From the NCBI GenBank assembly GCA_019925105.1, contig JAHGAU010000010.1:1364001-1428000 (forward strand): a stretch of DNA of 64,000 bases, given 5' to 3'. The number at the start of each line of letters is the position of its first letter. Within the stretch, counting starts at the first letter, position 1. Shown here in pieces: positions 45,648 through 57,161 of this stretch. This DNA comes from Niebla homalea. Lineage: Eukaryota > Ascomycota > Lecanoromycetes > Lecanorales > Ramalinaceae. Both the position numbers and the translations under genes were made by a program. The notes beneath the pieces were generated by a model. It was not told where the DNA came from, ran no database searches, and saw only the letters and a list, made by a program, of their open reading frames with translations.

Positions 45648-48600
45648 GCCATCTGCCTGTAAAAGTTATTATGTAATGTGGAGTACATCAGCATCCTGCT
45701 CAGACTTCCAAAGTAGAAAGACCGCCAAGCATCCCGAGCCTAGGCACGCAGCCGTCCGGTCTCGATGCACACAGTACCTAGACAAGGAATCCCAGTTGAT
45801 TGCACTTCGTAAAACTCCGAGCCAGATGCACGTCATTCCTTTACAAAAATACAAGGCCTAGTAGTATGGCATGGCTTGAAGGGCCAAAAAGAACCACAGC
45901 TCCTACATGACAGTGTTGTTCGACGATTCTCGGATTTCAGTCTATTATTACAGCTTGAGAAGTTGTTCGATCTTGCCAGTTGACTCTTAGACTGCCAGAT
46001 CATCTCTCGACATTATTATTGCATCCTTCCATTTTTGCTGCCGTGAGGGATCAGTTACCGGCCCCAGCCAGTGCAGTGATCACTGATCATGGGATCATTA
46101 AGCGCAGCTCATTCTGAAATGCAGCAACATGCTCCACGTACGTACAAAGCTTTTGCGACGGACGATGTAACGGAGAATCAAAATATAGTCAGCGCATTAT
46201 CCTTAGCTTTTAGCATGTTGGAGAAGCTTGCAAATGCTTGTCACCAAAAAAAACTTGTTGAAGCCTTACGCAACGTCCACTTGTTATCGCATTAGTGTAT
46301 GAATTTACGGTGTTAGTAATTCGAGTCAAGGTATTCCTTAATTAAGCCTACGTATTAAGTAAAGGTTTAGCGGTCGACGCGTTCAAGTATAACCCCGGAC
46401 CTGAGTTGAGCCAGTACACCAGTTTTACAACCACCATTAATACCACAGTTAAATAAGAAAACATCAAACTCGAACGAGCTATACGATCCAAGAGGCATCG
46501 TGATTCAAAGTAAATGTTACGTAAATCTCCAACAAATTAATATGGTAGTAGCTAACAGATCTCTGAAGGTGCGGTTTTTTTTTGGTGCCAAGCAATTGCA
46601 AGCTGCTAATTTGCAAATGCGTAAGGATAAGAGATCGACAGGGAGATGGTGAATTAGCTTCTGGTGGCGCATATTAACCCGACTGCTTTGGTCGATCACT
46701 CGGGGTCGATCTTGCAGATCTGATAAATTGTCCACTCAGATGTCGGGCGCAGAATGGAAAGGAGAATGTTCTAGCTTGTAACTATGATGCTCAAAGGCAC
46801 ATGGCACTGCCTTTGTCGCACGTGGCTCTGAAACCCAAGGTCAAACTGATACATTAGCAAGAATGGGAAACTTTTGCAAGAATGATCTCATCCCGCCGTC
46901 AAAGTATAACGGACCCTGTGATATGCTGACTGCGGAAACATTCGGCAGTCACGTATATGCGAAAACAGCAGACCCTTCCTCAGGCTCCTGAGTCAGCTCG
47001 AGGAGTAGATCCAACTGGAGAGCAGGTACCTGGGACAGTCAGCAGCTGCACGTCATCACCAATGCCGTCTTAGACAGACTCAAAAGGAGCGGTCGTTCGA
47101 CAGTACAATCATTGAGCAACCCCAAAATGGCTAGTCATTCGGCGACCGAGCATCTGACAACAAGGCTAGGACCATGCAAGCCATGGCCCACACAGCTCCG
47201 AATTGTTGCGTAGCTTTGACCTACGGACGTACCAGGTCTGATATCCTTCACAGTGTAGCTACCATTCGAAAATCTTGGGGCACCCAGAGCCTGGATGAAG
47301 TTGTCCCAGGCATAGCCGCACAAGTTCAAAGAGCAAGGAGGCATATATAATTGCATAACGTCCCGTTCCGTTCAGCCAGCGGATGGGCCTCGTCGGCTGC
47401 TGACATTTGCCTCTCAGTGGTTGTCCCCAGGCAACTGATGTCCTTAAGAGGGAAAGACCTGATGTAGCAATTCCACCTAGGTTTTGGCTCTAAGCAATGT
47501 TGGAGTAGCGAACCTAGACTCCTAGAGACACTATACTCCCTCCGAGATGTCAGGTGTAAGAGTCGCAAGCGTGTAGGGCCGCAGGAAGCATGACTCCGGC
47601 ACAGTGTGGACGGTGGTGATGCAAGTGGCAGACTCTAAATGCGGCACACGACTTTTGGTGCAGCACAAGCTCGGAGTATCTCAAACCTGGTCTTCTGACT
47701 GGCTGAAACGCAGTTGTTCCTTCTTTTGCAGGCAAAGCAATGCAATTTCTTCCCATGATGGTGGGTGAATAATGGCAGCAGGCAGACTGAACGGCTGACT
47801 CACCGATAGCTCTTCCGGCCATTCCCCCATTCCCCCATTCCCTCTTGCGATTGGATCATCCACAACGGGGAACGGGGAGCTAGCGCCGTCGAATGGAAGT
47901 TGCAGAGAAGATTGCTTGTACGCATTCAACTTCATTTGGAAAAACAAATTCACATCACTTCGTCGTGTGGTGCTTGGCTCGCTTTATGCCCCTCATAGCA
48001 AGTACCTCGCAGATCTTCATGTCGCGTTGAAGTCGCCTCTTGTCAAGCGTGCCAGACTACGGAAGAAGCTTGCGGTCGGATCAGGAAGGCCTTTGGCCTT
48101 GGTGCAGGCTGGGGACCTTTGTCCAATCAAGGGGCTTGCGGTCGGGGTACCATAAGACTTCCAGACAGGGAGCAACGAAGTCTCATTGGTCGCTGATCCA
48201 GCATGCATGGGATGTTATTCCTCGCTCTCTGGGACGGGGGCAACGCTCATTTCTGCGTTGCGATGGGTGGTTCGCTTCAAGGCTCTCTTCCACAATCTTT
48301 TAATTCTGTATATTGTCCTGCGAATCTGCGATTCATCCAACAACTGCATCAGTCAGCCAGTCTGCTGTCTGCAACCTCGTCATTTTAGCGGCACATAACC
48401 CAGACAGCGTAGTCCCTCCACTACTCCCTCGCTCGGTACTCCGTACTTTCTACTTTACTTTTAGTGACTTTCAGCGGATTACCGTCCAGTTGTTTATTAA
48501 GACAGTAGCGGCAAACCTAGGAAGTGCGTCCCTCAATATTCCAGCCTCTCCACGCAAAGCCGAAGCTTGTCCCAGTGGTACTTGAAGGGCAACTGCTAGA

Positions 48601-48805
48601 TGCAACCCTTCTTGGGACTCCTGTCACCTTAGTCAAACACGCTGGCTCCCCAAATGAGCTGTCGGAACATAGGGATCTCCTGATTTAAATACACTATAAC
48701 GATCATTATCAGTTTCGATCAATCATATCGGATCTGGCTATTCGCTGATCAGATGCACTTCGCTGAGTGGGATCCACTGTGTTCGAGAGCGGTCTGACTC
48801 CGTTC
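45648..48805. other. Gene-poor region, no gene recognised
   Basis: 3.16 kb between OMA1 and the scaffold gene. It holds only short frames without domains, presequences or splice logic. The 12-mer GCTTGCGGTCGG occurs at 48068-48079 and 48134-48145. The final few hundred bases should hold the promoter and leader of the scaffold gene. Not as AT-rich as the 59-62.5 kb island. Confidence 0.5.
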
Positions 48806-49736
48806 ATGTCTTCGTCCGACCGCCATCCACATCCACAGGTCCGCCCCGCCTATCCCAAACAACCGGAAGGCAATATCGACGAGCAAAGAGCGCTCAACCT
48901 AAAGGAGCTCGGCTTGCTTCCACGCAAGGCTTCACAAAAGCCTTCTGGAAATCCTGTCAGAAGTGTGTATCCACCGTGTCTCATCATCCCATTGTCACCG
49001 TCTCGTGTGCGCTCTCACACCTGTTCCGAGACCTTGCAATCAAAGTACAACAGTCCCCGCAACTGACTCACTGACAATCGAAAATCGCTTGGCAGGTCAT
49101 TCGTCACAAGGCAATACTCACCGGCCCACTCCCAACACAGCTCTCTCGCAGCAAAGCGCCCCACGTCCGACCTACAATCGCCAAATCTCGAATTTGAGTA
49201 CTCACTCCTCCTCAGGCCAGCCACATCTTCCTGTCTTCTCTCCGCCGGAACCAAAAAGACCCAAAGGGAAGACGACGCTTCTTGGTCGCATCGCAGCCCA
49301 GCAGAACGAACGAATACCAAACAACTACTACAGCAACGGCACAGCGACATCTTTCAACTGGCGATCAGGTCGACCAATGGCCGGCATGCTCGAAGTGGAA
49401 CGGTCGCGGACCAGGCGTGAGAGGACCTTTATCGGCAGCGAATGCGCCGTGTGCGAGGAGCCTTTGGAGCACACTCTGCGAGGTGAAAGGATCTTGCAAT
49501 TCTCCTGCGGCCACGTGTCGCACGAGGCGTGTTTTTATGAATACATCAAGGAATTTGAATCTCAGTACTGCCCCACATGCAATGCACCTTTGGGGCTAGA
49601 CACTAGCAGAGGGGGCAATGTGCTTGATCTGGGTAAGCTGCGCGTTCCCTATGCAGCCCTCGCCATACTGATTCGAGCAGAAAAATTGAGCAGCATAGTC
49701 CGGTCTGTTTCCATGAGCAATAACCGAGAAAATCAC

Positions 49737-49767
<31 letters not shown>

Positions 49768-52756
49768 AGCCGCACAGTGCAAATAGCCAACGAAACACTC
49801 CGGTCCCGTGGGATGCGCAGAATGGCCACGAACGTTCAAATAGCAGGGGGTCAGATGAGGAACGAGACAGCAAGGATGTCCATTTGCAACGTGAGAGGGA
49901 GCGAGAAGCAAGAGAGCGGGAAGTGAGGGAAGCGCAGCGAGAACGAATCGAGAAGTATGGAAACCCAAATCGACAATATCACACCAGGAATGGAAGCACG
50001 AATACTGGTGGGGTTAATTCATCTGATGGATATGGGGACCCTCACCCCCCTACCGGGAGGAGACATGACTATGATGTCCATTCGATGGAGACCGCTCTTA
50101 GTAGTCCCAGGGCAAGCATTACCAAGAACCCGATCCCTGCACCAACAGTCACCGTTCGCAGCGAGTATCCGACCCTCACGCGATCACGACAGCAGCAAAG
50201 CCTGACTTGCCTGGTCACAATTGAAGTATCAGAAGGCAAGTGGAGGCCTGATCCAGCAGATATCCGTGGTGCCCCTGTCATGCCACCAATGCAGCAAGAG
50301 CCCAATAATTATAGTCGCCCAAAGTCTCCAGTCCAGAGTCACCCAACAGATTGGCAAACGGAATCTCCAGAAGTACTGGAGGAAATCACCGAGGATCTAC
50401 GGGTCCGTGTCGACAATTGGCATGGATTGGACTTTTCACGGTAGGTGCTGCACATCCAATTTTGTTTTGTTTGCTATATCTAATTTACTCCCAGCTTCGG
50501 CAAACTGCGTCTCTACGGAACCGTTCGAGTGGGCAAAGATCGACAGTCATGGCAAGAGCTGGAATGCTTCTTGTTCGCGGAAATGCTCATCTGCGTAAAA
50601 GAGAAGAAGGGGGCCCCCCCACAGCACGCTGAAGGCAACTCGAAGAGAAAAGTCACACGCTGCACTCTGAAGGGTTCGATTCTGATCAAGAAGCATCTGA
50701 AGCACGTGGATTCTAGTCCGGACGAGCCTGTTCTTACCCTCAGCCTGTCTGTGCAGGATCTTCAGCAATTCCACCTACAATTCCAAAGTCGCCAGCAAGT
50801 TGAGCAATGGAGACGGTCACTCCTTGATCTGAATGCCCCTGAAGTCCCGCGAGACAACCACGAGTATGAGATTGAGAATTCTGGTACGGATGACGACGAC
50901 TATAGGACAATGAAAACGAAGAGAGTGTCCTCGGTCAACTCGTCATACGGCCCAAAATCCGTCAACACTGCTCCAACAGAATATACGGCATCTGGCATGG
51001 GGAGGCCCCCACCAGATACAAGGATTCCGGCCTCCGTCCACGTGCCTCTTGATATTGTTGTGGTGATCCCGGTTTCCTCATCCATGCAAGGCTTAAAAAT
51101 CACATTGCTGCGTGATGCTCTCAAATTCCTGGTGCAAAATCTGGGAGAAAGAGACCGCATGGGTCTCGTCACTTTCGGATCCAGTGGGGGAGGTGTACCG
51201 CTTGTGGGCATGACCACGAAGGCATGGAGTGGCTGGACCAGGATCCTAAATTCGATCCGACCTGTTGGCCAAAAGAGCCTGCGTGCAGATGTGGTGGAGG
51301 GCGCAAACGTTGCAATGGACCTTTTGATGCAACGCAAAGCTAACAACCCAATCGCCACGATCCTGCTCATCAGTGATTCTTCCACTTCTGATGCGGAGAG
51401 TGTTGATTTCGTGGTGTCAAGGGCTGAAGCTGCAAAGTTCGTGTCTTCCTTTGTCGCCTACAATTATCTGTTGGCAAAGTAGTACTTGACGGCTAATCTC
51501 ACGTTCGATACAGGGTCGCGATACATTCATTTGGATTGGGCCTGACCCACAAGCCAGATACCATGATTGAGCTTTCGACTCGCACCAAGGCATCCTACAC
51601 ATACGTCAAGGATTGGATGATGCTCCGGGAATGCGTTGCTGGCTGTCTCGGGGCCATGCAGACAACGTCACATCAGAATGTGAAATTGAAATTGCGACTA
51701 CCCGAAGGATCGCCCGCCAAGTTTGTCAAAATATCAGGGGCACTGCAGATCACCAAGCGCGCCACTGGGAAGGATGCTGAAGCCACGCTGGGAGATCTCA
51801 GGTTCGGAGACAAGAGAGGTACGGCTTGATTGTTCTTCTTGTATAAGTCTATCTTGCTGACTTCGTTACCAGATATCCTCGTCCAGCTAGTTATAGCGCC
51901 GGACAATACATCTCAAGAACACTTGCCTCAGGATCCTTGGGAGAGCATTGTTTCTGGGTTGGAAGCCTTAGGTGGTCCGTTTGACTCGGACGAGCAGCGC
52001 TCTCTCAGTGTTGAGGAGGTTCCTCTCATACAAGCTGATCTCACCTATGGAGACATCCTCCGCGATGGCACCCTCACTCATCCCTCCCGCCCATCCTTAC
52101 TCGCCATCACAATGTTGCCAGCGAATCCAAAGTCGAAGGGCAGCGCTCGCCCATCATCACCGCCAATACCTCCACACCCAAGCATTGTGCAGCGGCGAAT
52201 GGAATTGCTCACTTCGGACATGCTTACGAGAGCCTTGACTCTTGTCTCCCGGGGTCAGCATGACCGTGCGCATCATCTTCTCAAAGAAACGCGCACCATC
52301 CTTAAAGGGCTCGGCAAGGGAGGTCTACCACCACTGCCGCCAAATGCCCAAAAGGTGCCCTCGGCTCCTCCGAGTGTACAAGGTGATGGTGCGGCAGGCA
52401 ATGGTAGCTCGACTCCACCACCTACGGAGCGACAACCCTCTCCGACGTCGGAGGAGACGAGCGGAAATCAGATCGGAGGCTCGGCAGCTTCTGGTATTGA
52501 CGCCATCACACTGAATGCGTTGGATACTGAGCTTGAGGCAAGCCTCGAATGGATCAACCATCCTGCAGTGTTTGGCCGCGATTCTCGAAAGGCGGTCCTA
52601 CAAGCCATTGGGGTCATTGCCAGCCAGCGAGGCTACACCTTTCGCTCGCCAGCAGAAAGCCTGTGGGCTGGCAGATTGGGGGGAGTAAAGAGGCTAACAA
52701 AATATTCCCGAGAATGGAGAGACGCTGGTGACGAAAGCTTGATGGAGGAAGCCTAG
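48806..52756 (+). CDS. RING-PH-vWA scaffold of the Far1/Ste5 type
   Basis: Six exons, 48806-48962, 49096-49632, 49681-50440, 50495-51436, 51514-51818 and 51873-52756, join in phase to 1194 aa. A RING-H2 domain (CAVCEEP, CGHVSHEACF, CPTCNAPLG) lies near residue 165-215. A poly-Gln tract and Arg/Glu-rich coiled coil follow. Exon 4 has a PH-like fold (FGKLRLYGTVRVGKDRQSW to QQVEQWRRSL), then a von Willebrand A-like domain (PLDIVVVIPVSSSMQGLKIT; LLISDSSTSDAESV; AIHSFGLG). RING, PH and vWA together are the layout of yeast Far1/Ste5, pheromone MAPK scaffolds, and of single Far1-like proteins in other fungi. The vWA MIDAS reads PVSSS, not DxSxS, as expected for a scaffold. It is inferred to work in mating or fusion signalling. 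Start 48806 is an ATG. Confidence 0.88.
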
Positions 52757-53400
52757 GGGCGCCGCCTATGCTCCTGCTGGCGGATTGAATATGAACAATG
52801 CCAACCCGCTCTTGATTCCTACGTTACACAAGGCGTTCTGGGTGGCAAGTCATGATGAAGAGGAGGGATGCTTTGTTTGCACAGGCGTAACAATCACGGG
52901 AGCCTGTTGGAGACATTGCAAGCGACTTTGAGGCGATCTGAAGCACCTGTTTTGTTCATCAACCCTGATACCCTCTGATCTTTATCAAAATGTTGTCACA
53001 TACAAACGCACCGTCTGATAGCTACATAATTATGAAGTTTCTTGGTATAAAGTTGTTCCATCTTTGAGTATGAGAGCCGACTATCCTATGCACTGCTAAA
53101 CCTTTTTACCGCATGGTTTCTGATACTCTCTCTGCCTATTCCGTAAAGGGGTAGAATCCTTCATGTGCGTATACTTGATCATAGCTGTCCTAAAGCTACG
53201 CATTGCCAAGCTCCATGCGCGGGCTGTTGCGGGGGCCGGACTTTGAAACTTCCTCCCTCGATGCCACAAAAAGGTTCCGCATCAATGACCGTGTTTCCAG
53301 TATATGATCTCGTTATCGGATTTCGTCCATCCATCGCCCCGGACCGCAACCGTCTTCGCAAAGGATATCATTGAAGCTAGCCTACGCTGCTGAGGCAGCC
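52757..53400. other. Intergenic, scaffold 3' end / UTP16 promoter
   Basis: About 640 bp. No gene or repeat seen. Confidence 0.5.
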
Positions 53401-54423
53401 ATGGTCACTACCAGAAGCCACGATCGGGACCTGCGAAATGAGCATTCGAATAGCCAAAAAAGAAAGCCGGGCTGTCATACGGGGACAGAACCTGGGGCAA
53501 AGAGGAGAAGGGCTACCGAAGAAGCGGTCGCTGTTGTTATCGAAGCTCCTCGCCCAAGGGATATAGCAAAACCAGATGAAACCCAGCAAGGCCCGTCTCA
53601 GCTCCATGGTAGAGCCGATTCGCCTGCTCAAGGCTCTTCTACTTCGCCGGACAAGCAAGAATCGCAGCTAGAATCAGAGACAGCAACGACATCGCCACTG
53701 CGCTCAAGCAAGGCGGACGCATCAACAGAGGAAGAGCGCTCACCAGCAGGCATGGCACCATCAACGAAGCGGTATGGGAGCAGTCCAGTAGAATCAACAG
53801 CCCCAGACACGACAGCACATGATGTCAATGTGCCTGCTGGTGGATTCGATGGTGCTGACGAGCGTAAGATTGATGAGGATGACACGTCTGACAACGATCT
53901 TCCAGAGGAGGCAACAGCTGCAGCAGGTCACGACAGAGTCGAAGCCGCTTTTCAACAAGCTGCAGAAACCAGAGCAAAAGACGAAGCAGCACGCAAAGCA
54001 AAACGTCGGGAACACCAGCAGCGTATGGAATCGCAGGCGAAACGGCCAACGCAAACCAAAGGGGACAATGGTGGCAAGAAGTCACGGTCAAAGGCGCCGC
54101 TTCCAGCACTCCTGCCGGACGAGATATTGAATGCCGAGCCCAGTGCTCCATTGGCACCTGTGCCGCGATTGCCCATTACTGCTCCACCGAAAGCGAACAA
54201 GAAGCTTCTTCTTGACAAGATTGAGAAGCCACCGAAAGATCTTGTGCATGGGAAGACGAGAATCAGGGTGTCATCAGACCATCCGGCAATTCTACCGCCT
54301 AAATCTTCGGGCAAAGGTAAGGAGCTTCGTGAGAAGTGGCTGATGGGACAACGAGGATCAAAGCCAGCAATGTGGGTCTCGCGCCAGACTCCATCGAAGG
54401 GTTTCATCCGCAACTCTATGTAA
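53401..54423 (+). CDS. UTP16: U3 small nucleolar RNA-associated protein 16
   Basis: A single exon of 340 aa. The ATG at 53401 gives MVTTRSHDRDLRNEH; a TTG upstream at 53371 is not a credible start. The N-terminal two-thirds are disordered and acidic or basic by turns. The C-terminal 130 residues hold the conserved block: ILPPKSSGKGKELREKWLMG, then VSRQTPSKGFIRN. A coiled segment AFQQAAETRAKDEAARKAK precedes it. Utp16 (Bud21) is part of the small-subunit processome that matures 18S rRNA. The identification rests on the C-terminal block and overall layout; there is no catalytic site to check. Confidence 0.85.
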   Translation: MVTTRSHDRDLRNEHSNSQKRKPGCHTGTEPGAKRRRATEEAVAVVIEAPRPRDIAKPDETQQGPSQLHGRADSPAQGSSTSPDKQESQLESETATTSPLRSSKADASTEEERSPAGMAPSTKRYGSSPVESTAPDTTAHDVNVPAGGFDGADERKIDEDDTSDNDLPEEATAAAGHDRVEAAFQQAAETRAKDEAARKAKRREHQQRMESQAKRPTQTKGDNGGKKSRSKAPLPALLPDEILNAEPSAPLAPVPRLPITAPPKANKKLLLDKIEKPPKDLVHGKTRIRVSSDHPAILPPKSSGKGKELREKWLMGQRGSKPAMWVSRQTPSKGFIRNSM

Positions 54424-54953
54424 ATGGATGATAACACGAGCTTGAATCTTGACGTGACTGGCAATCCTGTTCTATTGATATCCAACCAAGAAGCGTGACG
54501 TGGCAATTGCATAGACGCAAGAGACTTTTATAGCTATCTAGAATGACTTGCCTTTACATACCAATTTGCATTCGCTCTAAGTTGGCAATCAGCGTGTTTG
54601 CAATTTGTGGTTTAATCGCATGCAAGTGAAACGGTGGTGCATGAATTGTCGACGGTGCAAAAACCTGGGGAAGAGGCTTTGAATTGTTCCGAAAATGAAA
54701 ATGACGAAAGCTTGAATTTACTATCATTTACCTTAGAATAACCTGAGCACCTCAATTCTTCAGCATCTTCAGCTTGGCTATCAACCGTTCAACATCCACT
54801 CCATCCGACCTATCCGCCATGCGTGTCTCGAGTCCACCGCTCGTATTATCTTCGTGGAAGTTGCTCTCACAAGGAAGCAGTAGAAGAGGTAAATCAATGG
54901 CATAATCGCACATGCTCGGCCGAATACAAAGCATCCAATCGACATTCCGAATC
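54424..54953. other. Intergenic, UTP16 3' end / DUF155 promoter
   Basis: About 530 bp with no recognised gene. An in-frame ATG at 54912 lies here, 42 bp before the preferred start of the next gene. Confidence 0.5.
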
Positions 54954-56659
54954 ATGGCTTCAAATGCAACTCCAGCTTCACCCTCCACCGAACGATCACC
55001 CCTCCTGGCCGAATCGTCGAGACCCACACCTCCCAGACATCAAAGGACAGTCACTTTCAACCCACATACCACAATAAGTCACCCTGATAATGCAGCTCAA
55101 ACCTCAGCTCTTCTACGGCCAGCTTCAGCCTCCCCACCCGCCAATCCAAACCAATTACACTCCACCGCTACAGCACAGCCTAAACTCTCTGCTTTGAATA
55201 GCAAGCTCCGCCGAAGAAATAGCCATGGCTCACCTCTGGGTCCCCAAACTCCCCTCAACCCAGCTTCCAAGATTGGCCCACAGCGCACCACCAAGAACGC
55301 CCAAAAGCTGAAGCTCTTGCCAAATCCCGACCCAAGCGAGGTCGGCGAGGATGAGGAGAGCGGGAGGGATGTCTACTCCCAATTCACCCGGATAAAGGAT
55401 CCTACAGCTCGCAGGGATGCTGCGAGATTGGGCAAAGCCGACAGAGAGAAACTGCCCAGAGTCACTGCCTATTGCACCGCGGATGGCTACAAGATCGAGG
55501 CCATGATGAAGTGGCTGAAAAGTAAGAAGGCCAAGTCGAAGGGGTCCAATCCCAAGATATTCGATGAATGCATATATACCCCTTACAACTACGGTCAGCT
55601 CCGCGATGGCACCATTCCCGAGTCCAACGACATACTCGACGGCCACTCGAGGCCTCAAAGGGAGCGTCGCTTCTCCGACAGTGCCCTTGAGATCGAAGGG
55701 AACACCTCGCAACGCCGTGAAGACCTCATCGATATCACCACTTCCGCGGGCGACACCACCCTCGAAGACGGCTCTCCCCTTTTATCCAACAACGCCACCG
55801 AAGAACTGCTCGACCACCATGACACCTCCGCCCTCTCCACACCAGAAGACTTCGATACCACCGTCGATGTTCCCGAAGTCTTCCTCTTCGCCTACGGGAC
55901 CGTCGTGATATGGGGCATGACCCTCTCCCAAGAAACGCAATTCCTGCGCGAGATTGCCCGGTTCGAGCAGGATTCCCTCCTACCCGCGGACATCCAGACG
56001 GAGAACTTCAACTTCTACTACACGAGGGAGTATCAGGCACGCATCTACAACGACTTCATCTCCCTGAGGGAGAAGCGGAATTACATGACCAAGCTGGCCA
56101 TCTCGCACGCCCTTGCCCAGAGCGTCAAGACGAGCCTGTTCGAGGACAGCCTGGCGACGAACATCGCATCCACGCAATCCTTGCCGGAGCAGATCGCCCT
56201 CACGGGGTCCATCGCCCTCTCGAGACGCGAGATCCATCAGCAGATCGGCCAGCTCTTCGTCCTCCGCATAAACATCCATCTGCAAGGGTCCGTGCTGGAT
56301 AGCCCCGAGCTCATGTGGGCGGAACCCAGTCTGGAACCGATTTACACGGCCGTGAGGAGTTATCTGGAGATGGATCAGCGGGTGACGTTGTTGACGGAGC
56401 GTCTGAGCGTGATTGGGGATTTGTTGGCGGTGCTGAAGGATCAGGTGGGGACGAAGCATGGGGAGTATCTCGAGTGGATTGGTATGTTTTCCCCCTCTTC
56501 TCCTTTTTGCTTTCTTCTCCTTCCTTCCTCTTTCCCGGTACTTGCTTGCGTACGAGAGCGCAATCCTGATTGGCCATCACAGTCATCGTATTGATCGCGG
56601 CGGAAATCCTCGTGGCGGCCATCAATATCGTGGTGGATCTTTATGCCGGCGTGGACTGA
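54954..56659 (+). CDS. RMD1/RMND1-like DUF155 membrane protein
   Basis: Exons 54954-56481 and 56583-56659 join in phase to 534 aa. The N-terminal 140 residues are Pro/Ser/Thr-rich and disordered. The DUF155 core starts at RVTAYCTADGYKIEAMMKWL, includes VPEVFLFAYGTVVIWGM and the block EDSLATNIASTQSLPEQIAL. A helical segment ends at HGEYLEWIG, joined by the intron to VIVLIAAEILVAAINIVVDL, a C-terminal transmembrane helix. The family includes yeast Rmd1 and Rmd8 and fission yeast Sif2/Sif3, which are membrane proteins of unclear function; human RMND1 acts in mitochondrial translation. An alternative start is the ATG at 54912 (14 more residues). The intron is 101 nt, long for this window. Confidence 0.9.
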
Positions 56660-57161
56660 GGCATCCATTCGCGATCTTTTTTATCTTTGCCCATGGGTTA
56701 ATGTGCCTGAGCGAGGTGATACTATTTCAACACACACACAAAGGCTCATGGATCTTCCCAGCCTCGGCGTTTGTGGAAGAGTGAAAAATGGAAAAGACAA
56801 GGAGCGATCCTTTTCAGACTAACTTTTGAGAACGATGGGCAACTTTTTTGTCTGCTTTCTGTGAGATTTTTGGAGCGATGGGGGACCTCTCCAGGGGCGG
56901 AGCGTGGCCATCATCACCTTTATACATAAGCGACAACATGACATGTACATAAAAGGAGTTGAACCGCCTTTTTTTTTTTTTTTGACTGATTTAGATTGGT
57001 CTTGCAGAAGTCTGTTCCAGGACATGCTTCTCCTCTAGCGCACATTTGTTCCCTGAAAATCCCGGGTGAAGGAAGCTGATAATGCTATTTAGACGCCTTG
57101 CATGCCAGCAACAACCAGCCTCCACTCTCATGGCTATCCCCAATTGAGCCCGTCTGCACAC
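56660..57161. other. Convergent 3' region
   Basis: About 500 bp between converging genes; a run of 15 T lies at 56969-56983. No gene seen. Confidence 0.5.
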
